Source: Sabellastarte sp. h YS-2021
Lineage: Eukaryota; Annelida; Polychaeta; Sabellida; Sabellidae
Length of the DNA stretch: 64,000 nucleotides
Reading direction: 5' to 3'
NCBI GenBank assembly: GCA_964017235.1
Contig: OZ024933.1
Coordinates: 92,223,432 to 92,287,431, forward strand
The position numbers were made by a program, and so were the translations under genes. Position 1 is the stretch's first letter, and the number at the start of each line of letters is the position of its first letter. The notes under the pieces were generated by a model. It was not told the DNA's origin. It saw only the letters and a list, made by a program, of their open reading frames with translations, and searched no databases. Shown here in pieces: positions 1 to 12,453 of the stretch.

Positions 1-2
1 GA

Positions 3-176
3 ACAACTGCAAAGGACATGCACCTCTCTACTAAAGCAGATGGCAAGTTATTTTGCCTGAAGAGTAATTCAACTGGTTCTCAAAAATTAGCTGCTAGCAG
101 GTATACAACATACCACATTGGGAGCTACACGATTTTTCATGTTGATGACTGTACTTTTAAATTGCAGATTGTAAAG
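3..176 (+). CDS. Partial exon of unrecognised gene, possibly 5' part of the TRAF-domain gene
   Basis: An open frame runs from the first complete codon of the window (position 3) to 176, about 58 codons, ending at a good splice donor (AAG|GTAACC). The residues look protein-like (for example GKLFCLKSNSTG and SYTIFHVDDCTFKLQIVK) and the frame stops soon after the donor, as expected for an exon end. The exon starts upstream of the window. It ends in phase 0, which matches a possible acceptor at 8294 in front of the exon at 8295. I do not recognise the domain. Membership in the TRAF gene is inference from phase and strand only. Confidence 0.4.
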
Positions 177-1340
177 GTAACCCACTAATATGTTTATTAT
201 TTTTGTCTGAATAATCTCCTCTTCCCACCCACCACCTCTCAAAATTCTTGGCTATTGGCTGCATAGGACGGACCATGTGGCTGGCCATCCATAAGAATCA
301 ACAATGAAACATGAGTAAAAGCAATTTAAAACCCAAGAGCTGCTACTATCATTTTGTATAAAGGTGGGAAAATGTAAACAAGCATATTAATTTACAAGGA
401 CTGTTACAGAGTTGTGTGACATTTTATTTCTTTCTAAGTTTCCACTTAGAAATATCTCTTAAATGACACCTAATCCAATGATAATTGTACATATCTTATA
501 TTTATTTACCAAGTGAGACTGATTTGTAATGGTTCAGGTAGGAACAGTTATGGGGGATCTTAAATAAAGTTAATACATTTGCCCTATGTGACCTGTTATA
601 GCTCTGCCTCTGGTTAAGCTTGTATTTATCAGATCGGGTTTAATGCAATCTGACTCAGTACCAAGGCTTAATAATAATAAATATTATTACTATGGTAAAT
701 CAATGGCACAAATAAGGATCTAGATCTAGCTTTTACCCAGTCTGCATGAAGTGAAATTGATATAAAGTAAATAGCTATTAGCTTTATATAATACCACTGA
801 CATAGTCAGCTCATCCTGGTTTAATGAGACTGCTGGATGGAATTGGACATAATAGAATAATCAATGAGCAGTAGAGAGTCATGGTTTATACATCCTTATG
901 AGCCTATAACAAAGCACTCAAGTGGTCTGAGGAAACAATGGAGGTAATCAATTGCTGACTTTAATACCCCAGTGCAACCTTTGCGAGCTGTGGTTAAAAT
1001 CCAGTCAATTTTAAACCTGAAGTTGCATGTTGAGATCGATCGACCAGAGAGAAAAATGATGTGAGTTTTCCCATTAAACTTATATTGCTTTTATGACCTG
1101 AAAGATAGGACTCATAAAAGTACTGTTTAAGTAGAAATTTTAACTACAAGAAAATGTAAATTTTACTAATACCCAGATTTTAAGAAATTCACCAGACTTA
1201 ATTTTCACTAATGGTACATTACGTCTTACGAGAATAATACAGATTGCAAATTTAACTAGGAATTAAGTTTCACCATCCAAGCACATAAGCTAAAATAGCT
1301 TAAATGAATGCCTAGTGAAAATTTCCATTTATGCAACAAC
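177..1340. other. Non-coding AT-rich sequence
   Basis: No exon-like open frame, SINE, or inverted-repeat element recognised. It would be an intron if the exon at 3-176 belongs to the downstream plus-strand gene. Confidence 0.5.
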
Positions 1341-1570
1341 GGGACCACGGTGGTGTAGGGGAAACCTACTCACCTCCCAACTCTGAGGTCGGTGGTTCAA
1401 ACCCCAGAGCCTATGTGGGAAAGTTGGTAGTTGCTTACCAATGGTCGGCAGTTTACAGTACTGAACCGTGATCAACTGTATGTACTGGTTTCCTCTGTCC
1501 ACAAAACTACCCATCGTGATATGACCTGTACAGTGTTGAAAGCAACATAAAATCTTTAATAAACAAAATA
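1341..1570 (+). repeat. tRNA-derived SINE, family A
   Basis: Head resembles a tRNA: box A region in GGTGGTGTAGGGGAAACC and box B in GGTTCAAACCCC. The body contains the family hallmarks TAGTTGCTTACCAATGG, TGTACTGGTTTCCTCTG and ATGACCTGTACAGTGTTGAA, followed by an A-rich tail. Thirteen or more copies of this family occur in the window in both orientations. Confidence 0.85.
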
Positions 1571-2845
1571 ATTAAACAATAACAATGACAACAACAACTC
1601 CATTCACCCTTGGCAGACTAGTCTCTTCTCATTTCCTCTTGGGGCAAGATGTCTTGCCACTGTGTTATAAAAAGATTAAGGCAATCGTAAAAACGGTGGA
1701 TATGACAGGTCATGTCACCTCCACTATTAATTGAAACCCAAAACCTCACCGGTAAGGATGGATGTGACAAGGTCTTTTCTATCGACGCTGTTAATGGTTA
1801 TAATACAGGAAGACTTCCCCAATGACAGAATGAAAAAAAATCTCTAATGTAGAAGACAATTTGATATAAATGTGCAACACGAGAATTATATTGTTCCTAA
1901 CCGTGAGTGATATATTATTTCGTTGTGTGTCTAATGAGGGATGTTGTACTTTTATTGTCTACAGTACTGTATGAATATCAAGTAAAATAAGTCCATGTAT
2001 ACTAGAAGAATGCATAAAGAAGCTGTGAAAAAGTGGGACCAACGAATAGAAAAACTTAAGTTTATAACTTGAGGTTTGTCTGTCATTTTTTCATGGATTT
2101 TAATGCAAGCAGGTGCAGACGTTCTTTTAAATTGTCCTTCTTATAGCCTCTCTTTCATCCCATCGTATATTCACGTTTACAGAGAAAAACCGCCTAATTT
2201 GCAAGAGACCCTTAAGCTACACTTACGATTTTATAACAGAATATCAAGGTCGTACAGATTAACCCACTGTGGGGCCTGTAGCTAGTCGCAGTCTGTTCTT
2301 CGATGTTCAAGAACTGACACTCTTATTGGTAAAATTCACCTTGTTTGTACGTGCAAATCTCTACTACCCCACTACCAGGATACGCTCATATTTTTCAACA
2401 ATATTTGCAGCACACGTACGCGTGTATACACGTACAATGGGATGTAAGAGAAGCTTATGAAGTATATAACACTTGTGCACCTTATATAGCATTTGAAATA
2501 TTAACAAAAAGCGGCACTTGTTGATAAATTTGTCAAACTCTAATTATATATGGTAAGTGGCGCTGCTGAATAGGAAGGAAATGTTCCGGTCTCTATGTCC
2601 CTTTATTCAGGCCAAATATGGTAGATAACTAATTTACAAAATTCTTATATTAAAATATAGGTCCTGTTTTTTCAGCTCTTAGACATGTGGTCATATCATG
2701 GTGAATAGCATTTTGTTTTGTGAAACTAGGACACCCTTTGTTCTAATTTTACATTGTTCAGCTGCAAGTTTGATAGTTGCATATATGTCAAGCACCTCTC
2801 AGTTTCTAGAGTAATATTTCTCAGTTAAGTAAGTGGTAATTGGTT
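1571..2845. other. Non-coding sequence
   Basis: Open frames here (for example around 2076-2460) have no splice context or recognisable protein features. No repeat family was identified. Confidence 0.45.
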
Positions 2846-3285
2846 TAATTTATTTGGATTTAACGTCACCTTGAACACATTGTAAATAAGTTACACCACG
2901 ACGAACAGTTTCAATGGCACAATGGACCAGTACATACTAGTTGGTCAAGATTTATTTATTTGGGGTTTTACGTCACTTTCAACACTGTACAGGTTATATC
3001 ACGACGGGTAGTTGGAAGGGCAGAGGCAACCAGTACATATAGTTCGTCAGGGTTCTGTACTGTAAACTGCCGACCAACGGCAAGCAACTACCAGCTTTCC
3101 CACTTGAGGCCGTGCCAGGAACCGAACCCCGGCCTCAGAGGTGGGAGGCGAGAGTGTTACCACTCTGCCACTGTGGCCCCCTAGTTGGTCAAGATTCTGC
3201 ACTGTAAACTACAGGGCATCAATTAGCAACTACTAATTTTCCCACCTGGCATCTGGGGTTTGAACTGCAGACGTCAGAGGCTGTT
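2846..3285 (-). repeat. Older SINE family A copy split by a younger one
   Basis: The 3' part of a minus-strand family A SINE lies at about 2846-2952 and its continuation at 3181-3285 (head eroded). A second full SINE interrupts it between these segments. Confidence 0.8.
2953..3180 (-). repeat. Younger SINE family A with 16-bp target duplication
   Basis: A well-preserved minus-strand copy running from an ATTTATTTGGGG tail at its low-coordinate end to a GGGGGCCACAGTGGCAGAG head (read on minus). It is flanked by a perfect 16-bp direct repeat CTAGTTGGTCAAGATT at 2937-2952 and 3181-3196, the expected signature of LINE-driven insertion. The target itself is SINE sequence. Confidence 0.92.
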
Positions 3286-3294
3286 AATTTTGAT

Positions 3295-3885
3295 GTATAT
3301 TCTTTCATATTTAGGCTGATTAAATTCTCAGATTCACGTCAATGCCTTGTGCTATAGTGTTATATTATGTGCTAATGCAGTCATTAATTGTGTCAGCCTT
3401 TTAACCCCTTGGGTTACACTTTTGTTTTAAAGAAGTACCATATCCATTTGTTCTCATTTTACATTGATAGGACTGCAATTTTTTTCAGTTTAATTAGTGG
3501 TAATTGACCCCTTTCACCTTTCTTTAATTTGTAACTTTCATCATGTACAGTGCTGACATGATCACAACTATCCCTGTTTTCCTTTATTTTTTTTTAAATA
3601 AAAAATTAATGTCCGAGATTGATGTACTGGCCTAGTTGTACATTGCAACCCATAATCGAACCAATGAGGTTTGCAACGCCCTTATAATCATTGTTGTTAC
3701 TGGTGATACCTATTCTTTCACATTAAGGTAAATTAAATTCTCATATTCACAGAAATGCCTTGTGCATTTATTCTTAAAAGCCACTAATGCAAAGGTGAAT
3801 AGTGTAAACATTTTAACCCCTTGGGTTACTCCTTTGTTTTGTTGAAGTAACTCATCCATGTGTTCTCATTCTACACTGATGTACT
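3295..3885. repeat. Diverged direct duplication, ~412-bp period
   Basis: Segment 3295-3475 is repeated at 3708-3885. Shared landmarks are TATTCTTTCA, AAATTCTCA.ATTCAC, AATGCCTTGTGC and TTTTAACCCCTTGGGTTAC. The copies differ by point changes and small indels, so the duplication is old. No coding content. Confidence 0.7.
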
Positions 3886-4594
3886 ACTACAAGGTATATA
3901 AATCATTAGGGACGTCATGACTACAAATATTTCATGTTGGCTATCCGCCAAGTACTATTCGTGTCGACACAAAGCAATAAAAACAATAAATATGTGAAAT
4001 AAAGTAAAAATATGTTTATATAATCCGTAAAACATAATAAATTTGCTATTTTCCTGCGACTTCTGATGCATTTTTGTCATACAGGAAGTGGGAGATATAA
4101 GAGGTGATGGCACTGATTTAGACCTTCTGCCATCTTTTATTACATTGAGCGATTATTCATACTTAAAATATGAACCGGTTAATAACACTTTTCTAACCAT
4201 TGTCGATTAGTCGGCTAGTCGTGCTGCCCCTATAAATCATTATCTATATCGGGCAGTTTTATAAGTGGTGTTTCTCAGGTCAGTATATAGAAATTAACAT
4301 ACAGTTCCAATATCCAGAATGTGATACATAATCCATAATGCTGAAATTTCAACCATTAAGACAGAATCAATTACTCTGCATGTGTGTTGGCATAATTGTT
4401 CATTTAAAACTTTTGTTCAAATTTAAAATAACAAAGTTGAATTAATATATTGCAGATACAATAGATAACTGTTTTGTCTTATCATTAAGAGTCGAAAAGC
4501 ATTTAATAAAAGCTAAGATCTCATAAAAAAAATTGTATGGTTTTCTGATTGCCTAAAATAAAGAAATATGCAATTTACAGTCTTCACAAAAAAT
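3886..4594. other. Non-coding AT-rich sequence
   Basis: No gene, SINE or TIR structure recognised. Confidence 0.45.
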
Positions 4595-4760
4595 GTTTTG
4601 GTCCACTAGTGCAAAGCCATCAGAGACACGAGTAGTGCACTAGAATTTACGAAAATCTAGGGACACAAAGAAATTACAAGTCAGACACATCCCACAGCTG
4701 GTCTAGAACTCAGACGGTCACCCAGAGTGGCCTAAGATTTTGTAGCCAAGGAAGTAAACG
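4595..4760 (-). repeat. 5S rRNA-related repeat, degenerate copy
   Basis: Read on the minus strand it has the same order as the copies at 7432 and 23521: a remnant of the 5S segment, then GTGCACTACTCG and TCTGATGGCTTTG, then a CTAGTGGACC tail. The 5S-like core is largely eroded. Confidence 0.6.
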
Positions 4761-5716
4761 ACAATCTTGGGGATATTAGTCTATTCTATGTTACAGTTCT
4801 ACCAAGTTATGTACATACTCTGATTAAGGTCAACTTAACTTAGGATAACGCACTTTACATAATTAAAGGTGACCTTAATGCCACAATAACACTAAGTACA
4901 ATTTTGATTTTACTACTGAACTATGATAACATTGATGTTTGCCAAAATTTAATAACTAGTTAGCAATTAGGAAATACTTCCAATACAGTGACCCTTCACA
5001 AGGTCACAGGTTACTATTCTTTCAGCAACATATTTATTTGTTTACCGTAATATTTGTAAATTTCTGATAAATAATATGACAAATCTATATACATGAGAAA
5101 ATATGGATATTACTGGTAATTGATTAGTTTCTCTTTGGTTTATTGGAGGATATGCTAAGTCAGTTAAAATGAGTGAGGTGACTCGGTTTTATTAATGATG
5201 CTTAGTGGGGGAATGGTATTGAAGTTTATGTTAATAATAGACATTGCAATATTCAATAAACTTTTCAGTGGATTATAATAACATGTTAGAACTTGGAGAG
5301 TGATGCTCTTTACAATTAGTAATTTACAGTGCATTAACAATTGCTATGTTTTGTAATCATGTGTCAAGTCAACTATTTAACAATGTTTTAGTAGATTAAT
5401 AAATATTTATTAAATCGCAATTGCACTTTTTTCATGGCAATTGGTGGTGGGCCAGTGACTTTTGCCCATTAATTCAGTGACCAAGTTTTCCTTATGGGAA
5501 ATATAATGTTCCTACAAAGCACTGGAACAGATTTTTACAGAACAGTGTTTACCAAAGGAAGGTCTTAACAGCTAAAAATTGATTGTCACACCCTGAAAAT
5601 AAATCATAGCTGCCTAAAGATTATCTGTAACTGTCTTACTACCAACATGGATTGGTTGTGAGTATTCCAGAGGCATATGCTAACAATGGTTTTTAAACAT
5701 GTTTGATATTTTATAA
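4761..5716. other. Non-coding AT-rich sequence
   Basis: Nothing recognisable on either strand. Confidence 0.45.
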
Positions 5717-5948
5717 GGGGCCACGGTGGAGAAGTGGTAACACACTCGCCTCCCACCTCTGAGATCAGAGTTCAAATCCCTGCCTGACGTCTGGCGGGAG
5801 AGCAGGTAGTTGCTTGCCACTGGTAGACAGTTTACGGTACAGAACCTTCACCAGCTGTATACTCTGGTTTCCTTTGTCCTTCTAACTACCTGTCACAATA
5901 TATCCTATACCAAGGTACTAGGTGTGACATAAAACACTAAAGAAGTCA
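5717..5948 (+). repeat. tRNA-derived SINE, family A
   Basis: Starts GGGGCCACGGTGGAGAAGTG, has box B-like GAGTTCAAATCCC and the family body (TAGTTGCTTGCCACTGG, CTGGTTTCCTTTGTCC). The tail region is altered by a small insertion (ACCAAGGTACTAGG). Confidence 0.85.
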
Positions 5949-7431
5949 AATAAGTTCAATGTTTCAACCTCCACAGTTTTTGATTGAAGAAGATAAATCC
6001 TAAAAACAATAAAATCATGTTCTGGACTACATTAAAGGGTGGTCATGATCCTGGGGAAAACAGCAGGAAAAATGTAACATCTAAATTCAATTCTTATTGC
6101 ATCACGACTAAAGTCATACCACTAGAAAAAATGTCTTACCACAGAATTACGACCACTCATGGAAAGCGGAGCAGGTCTTACCTACTCAGGGGACAAGATG
6201 ACTCCATTTTAACACGAAGGTAACTCTTTTCGTCAAAAGAGTAAACAGGAGAAATCATATGACTGCAGTGATCAGGCATATCACCTGAAAGGTAAGCTGT
6301 AAGGCTGATATGACTGAAATGATGGGATATGAATTATCGGGAGAGAATGACTCTCAAAGGGATTTTAGATGTGGTAAAAATGGTGTGGAAGTCCATGGCT
6401 GTTGCGATTGTGTTCTAAGCCAACACAAGTAAAAAAGTTTGTTGCACAAACCAATTTGGTCCCCCAGTACATTATTTGGAGTGTTACTGTGTGTTGTTTT
6501 ATTGAAAAGAATTACTCTGAAATAAACGTAGTGCATTAAGAATGCAAGAATTTAGCTGGACCAGGAATGCTCTCTGACACATGTTGCTGCCACAGCCATA
6601 TCTGTAATTGTTGAAACAGTTAATGGGAGAAGGCCAGCAGATATGTCCACAATGCGCTCACATATGTTTAAAGTTACAGATCTGGATTTAAAATACTACT
6701 CAGTCTAACTCAAGACAATTTAAGCAAACGAATATCATTTGATTATTTTGTAGGTGTTTTATTGTGAATATCCTTTGATTAGAGCATTCATTGGCACAAG
6801 GGCAAAAATATAAATTATGATGGACAACTGACTGATGTTTTTTCAACTTGAGAAGGCATACATTTATAATCATTTAATTTAGCTAATTACTTTTGGCTTT
6901 TAAGAAGGCATATAAACTTATAAGTATTAAATTTAAGCTCATTTTATATGAGATCCATGTTAAAACTTCAGGGAGGGCAGTAAATAACTAAGACCAGCTT
7001 CAGCTGTCTTCTTTTCATTAAGCAGATATTCTTTGTTTCTTTTCATATTTTAATTTATGTTATCATATGTATGAACACACATTGTTTTTCACTACTATTA
7101 ACGTATTGCATAGTATGATCATTTGATCTAAAAAGGTTGATTAATTTAAAATTAATTTATCATTATTTATATTAGAAATTCAGTTGTTTTCACAAATTTT
7201 TAGGATTTTGACAGTGTTCTTTGTACGTGAGGTGCGAATGAATGTATGAATGTATTTTTATGTTATGATTCAAAGAAATAGATTAGCAATAGTTACTTAC
7301 TTACAAAAATAACTGCACAGTAAACACAATTAACTTTGAAGATTTGTTCCACAATATTGTCTTTGTTATAAGAAAAACTGAAAAGACCAGATAACTGATC
7401 TGCATTAGAAATACAAAACCAAAGGGGGTTT
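5949..7431. other. Non-coding AT-rich sequence
   Basis: No gene seen. A short imperfect pair around GAAGGCATA..TTTATAA occurs at about 6850-6935. Confidence 0.45.
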
Positions 7432-7690
7432 GGGTCTACTAGCGTGAGTCACAAAGCCATCAGAGACAAGAGTAGTGCACTGAAGCGGTCACCCATCCCA
7501 GAACTAACATAGTCCATTGCTGCTTATCTATAGTAAAGAGAGAGATACAATTCATGAAAGCCCAGAGACAAAAAAAAATAAAAGAAAAAAATGAAAAAAG
7601 TAATTCCTAGGAACGCTAGCCTTGCTAGAGCTCACGCTTAAAAAAAACCCCGCAATCTCTAGAAGCGGGATCCTGGCTAGAGCTTGCTTT
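7432..7690 (-). repeat. 5S rRNA-related SINE-like repeat
   Basis: On the minus strand, an AGCTCTAGCAAGGCTAGC block and poly-T stretch precede CTTTCATGAATTGT. A 5S-like core follows (AAGCAGCAATGGACTATG, then GGGATGGGTGACCGC), then GTGCACTACTC and TCTGATGGCTTTG. The core matches the eukaryotic 5S rRNA internal promoter region, as in SINE3-type elements. It is not a functional 5S gene. Confidence 0.65.
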
Positions 7691-8225
7691 TCATAAAATG
7701 CACTTACTACTGCTGTGATGTAGGGCATTCTTCTTTGTGTATCCCCTAAAGAAGCTACCAGGTGCAGATTTCCAACTTCTTTTGTTTTGTGGCATATAAC
7801 CACATGAATTATTGCCAGGCATCATCCACAGTCAATTGCCAATTAATGGATAAAATTAATACTTAAGGAGACAGTGAGGAATGTCAAGAGTGGTGTATAG
7901 TATAAATATCCAACAGATTTTAAAAACCCATGAAATCATGACCACAGATCCAAGTGCACCATGAAATATTGATGTAGCTATTGATATCTGAGAAAAATAT
8001 AGCAATTCACCTTCGTATGTTGGTCATTATTATATTAATGCAAACACCAATGTATACTTGCATGGATTTGAAATCAATTTCATTGGAAAGATTAAAAACA
8101 TCAGATTTGATCCATATTCAATGGGGTCATTTTGGGTTTTAAGGTATATCCTGACATATACCTTTTAATTGGTTCTGTAAGGAATATCATTAAAACCAAA
8201 GGAGTAATATATAGCAATAAATACA
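7691..8225. other. Non-coding sequence upstream of a candidate exon
   Basis: No coding or repeat feature recognised. Confidence 0.4.
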
Positions 8226-8703
8226 ATGAATAGACAAAACTCTTTCATAAGATCAACACATTCACGGAGTTCTTTTGCCATTTTAAAACATCAGGTAGAT
8301 GGCCAATCGCAGCAAGGACATGGTGTGTCTTCATCCGATTTTCATACTCATACACTTAGGTACTCCAGGAGGCAAAGTGGTACTTTTGTTGGGCGTACCA
8401 AAGGTACAACACTTGCAGGATCAGCTTCACCTCACAGAAAGTCTACTGGAGCACTTGTCGAGTCAGGGAAACCCAGTTCCGCAGGCATCACTGGTGGTAG
8501 AACCATGCAGAACAGTATGCATAGACTGAACAGACCCACAATGCATCAGAGGATGTTGGATGGTGGTTATTCCAAGACATGGCTGTGCCCTCACTCGTAT
8601 GACAAATCCCCGTATGTTGAGGAGAATGACGAAGGGTACATATCTTCTTCCAGGAATTCTTCTTACAAAGTGGACTGTCTACACAAAGGCTTACCAGTTA
8701 TTG
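8226..8703 (+). CDS. Candidate exon of unrecognised Ser/His-rich protein, phase-compatible with the TRAF gene
   Basis: An open frame from ATG 8226 runs to a strong donor at 8703 (ATTG|GTAAGT), about 159 codons. Either it is a first exon from 8226, or it is internal from 8295 after a possible acceptor (ACATCAG|GTAGAT). The product is rich in Ser, His, Gly and Arg, with RKSTGALVESGKPSSAG and a C-terminal stretch containing two cysteines (KTWLCPHSYDKSPYVEEN). It looks disordered and I do not recognise a family. The exon ends after one base of a codon, which the exon at 12454 completes as GAG. The internal start at 8295 is in phase 0, matching the donor at 176. Assignment to the TRAF gene rests on strand and phase; a separate gene is possible. 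Confidence 0.45.
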
Positions 8704-9531
8704 GTAAGTAAATGGTTATACTGACTGGCTTTGTAGCTGGTTCTTTGTAGCTAGGCACATGCCCCAAATTAGAATTAAAAGTCAATCCAAGATTGGACCA
8801 ATGAAAACTATTGTTACAGAAATACACCTTCATAAACTGTACATTGACTGGTTGTGCATGGGGTTGTGTTCTCGATGAAATTCTATTGATCATCGTTTTA
8901 AAATATAGCCAAGGGATTATTTGAGTGGGTGGGTTTTCCATGTTTATATTGTTGTGTCCATATCTCAATTAATAACAAGAACATTTGAAGAGTGCATACC
9001 TCCCACCAATACCCAACACTTTCAATATCGCTTATGAGTTCAATGATAAAAAAATGATAAAGAATCCTAATTCCAGACGGTAGTCTGATGCCCTACTAAA
9101 CTTTAATCATCTGTGACTTGTGCTATTGTTGACATTTGCTGAAAGCTTGATCAAAATTATCTTTAAAATTGACAAACTAGCAGACAAACAGACATATGCA
9201 TGCAGCCAATTACATAAACCTCTTTGGCTAAGGTAAAACATCCTTTTTCACATAATTTAAAATTTAATGCATTATCAAGAAAGGCAGTATGCAACTTTGA
9301 TGTACCCCCTGCTCGTAAGCATATATATACATATATGAAATCAGGAATCCAATGTTCACCATAAAGCCCATTACAAAAAAAATCTTTCCTGGATACAATA
9401 TCACTTGACCCAACTGGTATCAGTTTTTCCATGGGCTGTAGATAACATGATTGAGATGTGTTTAAACGGCACTTGTCATGTACATCTTATTGGTTCATGT
9501 TACCATTTGGAAGATAAGATTTTATTTACCT
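8704..9531. other. Non-coding sequence, probable intron
   Basis: No exon or repeat recognised. Confidence 0.4.
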
Positions 9532-10117
9532 GGGCCCGTATTCACGAAAGGTCTTAGCCAGGGCTTAGGCTTAAAGTTGAGACTTTTGTCTCAAGTTTCT
9601 GCCCAAAAACTGCTAAGACTTTTGTCTTAGGCTTAGTGGTATTCACAAAGAGTTTAAGACTGGTCTTAGGCCTAGCCAAGGGCTTAACTTTAAGACAGGT
9701 TGGTAGTGGGCTTAAATTTTGTAAAGAGGACTTAAATATGGCCGCCATAAAGTTTTCTTAACTTCAAAATTTGAAATGGCTGTAAATAAAGTATAATTAT
9801 ACAGAACACCTCACTAAAGCAGTCTTTGGGAAGTTTATATGTGGCAACAAGGTTTTCCATTTTAAAACGGCACTTTTCCTGAGATAAAATGCATTAAATG
9901 AAGGATATATGTCACCAATAGTATAGTTTGAATAGAAAAGAAAGGTCACATGACACAGAAAACCACTGTGGTTATTTGATAATTTTGGATTTAGCTAAGT
10001 CACCCTTTGCGAATACGGTTTTAAGACAAAACTTAGCTGAGACAAAAGTCTTAACTTTAAGACTGGATTTAAGCCTAAGACCTGGCTAAGTCTAAGACAT
10101 TTCGTGAATACGGGCCC
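9532..10117. mobile_element. MITE with long terminal inverted repeats
   Basis: Begins GGGCCCGTATTCACGAAAGG and ends with the complement CGTGAATACGGGCCC. The inverted arms extend inward for at least 60 bp (CTTAGCCAGGGCTTAGGCTT against AAGCCTAAGACCTGGCTAAG). No coding capacity. It sits at the 3' tail of the SINE that starts at 10120, separating TTTATTTACC from TGGGTTTAATATC, so it is younger than that SINE. A clean target duplication cannot be assigned. Confidence 0.85.
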
Positions 10118-10119
10118 TG

Positions 10120-10345
10120 GGTTTAATATCTCTTCCAACAGATTGTATGGGTTATATCATGATGGTTAGTTTTTAGGGCAGAGGAAACCAGTAGATACCA
10201 ATTGGTCAAGATTCTGCATTGTAAACTGCCGGGCATTGGTAAGCAAATATCAACTTTCCAACAATTAGGGTTATGTCCGGGATTCAAACCACTGACCTAA
10301 GAGGTGTGAGGAGAGTGTGTTATCCAAAACAATTGAGTCCCCCAC
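10120..10345 (-). repeat. tRNA-derived SINE, family A, degraded
   Basis: Minus-strand copy with GGGCAGAGGAAACCAGTA, TTGGTCAAGATTCTGCA and GTAAACTGCCGGGCATTGG on the plus strand. The head is eroded near 10300-10345. Confidence 0.8.
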
Positions 10346-12453
10346 ATGTGGGAGAGGGATGGGTGATTTTAAAATGCTTTCTGACTGCTCTCTTTATTGA
10401 CACAGTTAGGTGTTGCACTATTTATTCAATGATCAACTGAATTCCAGTCTGAAGCCATAAATTATTTATTATTCAGTGAAAAGCATTCAGAGGGCAAATC
10501 CATATATTTATTTGTTAGATAGTCCTCGCTTGAGAGATGTTGCAGAACTGATGAAATATTCAAAGTATATTTTCTCTGTCAGTTAGTATCTAGTGACAAC
10601 AGATGACAATACTTCTGCTAGCACATAGCAATAGTAAGCAGTATTAGCCATGTTTATGCAAGTATGTTAAATTAAAAACAGAGGGATATATAATGGTGGA
10701 AGTTGAAGGCTATAACTATATTTATCGTTAATATAGCTAAAACATATCAAACGGAAATCACTATGGATCAAGATGAATCAAGTAGGTTAAAAGTTATGTT
10801 TTTGTTTATTTCAAGTATTTTTACATTGTAGTTTCTATATTTAATATATTTGATTCATGTTATGTGAGATGCTCTCAATGAGTCTAGCTTTAGCCAGAAG
10901 AAACTTGATAGCATTCATAACTCACTGTGTACATTGTGATGTACAGACTGACCATAACTAGTGTACTGATCACAATTACTTGTCAGATAGTACAAACTAT
11001 TTTTGCACTAAAATAATTATAAAAAATGTTACCATTGCCCGCAAAGGGAGGGGGCTGGGTTATTGTAATCATGCCCATTTGTTGGTCTGTTTGTTTTCCA
11101 AATGCATGCATCAATGCATCAATTAAAAAGTCTATATTGGATCAGGACACACACAGCCCCCCCCCCCTCCCCCCCCCCGAAACGATGTTGATTCGTATGA
11201 CAAATCCACAATTTTTTGGATATTTTTTTTCTTCGGTATGCATCATTCAAAAACTATATTCATTGGATCAGGATTGTATGTTTACAAAAGGAAGGCTGTA
11301 TCCATGACTAGATCCTATTTTAATGTTGATCTAGAACAATGATATCTCAGTCAGTCAGTTTTTATTTTTCCAGCATTATCTATGGGCAAAGGTGTATGCG
11401 TGTTGTTTTCAGTAGCGTGTGTTTAGATCAGGATGTCACCAATACAAACGCGTTCTGATTGTCGGAGTCCAAATTTTCATTCTCCCAAATGGAACACATG
11501 GGTGTTCAATCACAACAAAATCACAACAAAAGTAAACAAATGCACAAAAATATGGGATAAATGTATGCACTTTCTTCAAATATCTGGTGTGTTTCCAATA
11601 TTTTAAAATTTTCTGCCATTTTCTTTGTGTTGCCAAGCGAGATTGAGCACAATCATAAAAATACAAACGGGAAGTTTTGTTTTGTGCCAAGTTGAGGCAA
11701 GTGTCAAGTTATGGCACCTAGCAGTAGATGTTTCATTGTGTTTTTTTCTTGTATTTGCATTCCCAGGTCCCCCCTGAAGACAGTGAAAACCCAACATTGG
11801 GATTATACATTATATTTATTCATCTAAAATTATTCTTTGCAAATTGTTGTATATAGCAACTGTTATTATAATATCACATGTATGTTATGATTACAGTGTC
11901 ACAGTTAATATGTACAGTCAGTGACACAATGGGCCAAGCCCAAAAATGTTATGATCACAGAGTTAGTTATATATATACATAGTCACTGACAGAATTCGAA
12001 GTTGTAAGACTAAAATGTTCCACGGCAGTAGAAGTTCCATAGAAGATCCATACAAGTTGCTAAAGTTTAAAATCAGCTAACATTACATAGAGTTCCAGTT
12101 ACACAGTTCCAGCTATAATAGATGAAACACAAGGGACAATGATTGTAGACACAGTTCCTTGGTAAGCAGTTAATGAGCACATTATAACATCCCAGTTCCT
12201 GTGAACAGTCCTATATAAAGTTATGGTCCTATAAGAATTTTGATAATATAACACTATAAACAGCACATCAGGCAGGGCGGTCCCCCATCATGAGCAAAAA
12301 TCAGTGTGTGAAACAAATACAGTTGAAAAACTTCCTCATGACCCTTGTAAGGTCAAATACGCAGTTCAAGGTCATATGGCGATTACAAACTAATAAAGGA
12401 CACCCAAACACCCAGTAGTAAGTAGGGCTATAAAGCTTTTCTTGTATTTGCAG
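10346..12453. other. Non-coding intron-like sequence with poly-C tract and weak repeats
   Basis: Contains a near-homopolymeric C tract at about 11157-11178 and three diverged repeats around the phrase TTGGATCAGGA (11138, 11260, 11423). A small alternative start exon could lie at 10763-10781 (ATG, six codons, donor A|GTAGGT), whose phase also fits the exon at 12454. Confidence 0.45.

Noticed and set aside
11157-11178. Long poly-C tract as a regulatory G-quadruplex
   Set aside because: Essentially a homopolymer interrupted by one T within an intron-like region; length is also unreliable in assemblies and there is no nearby start site.
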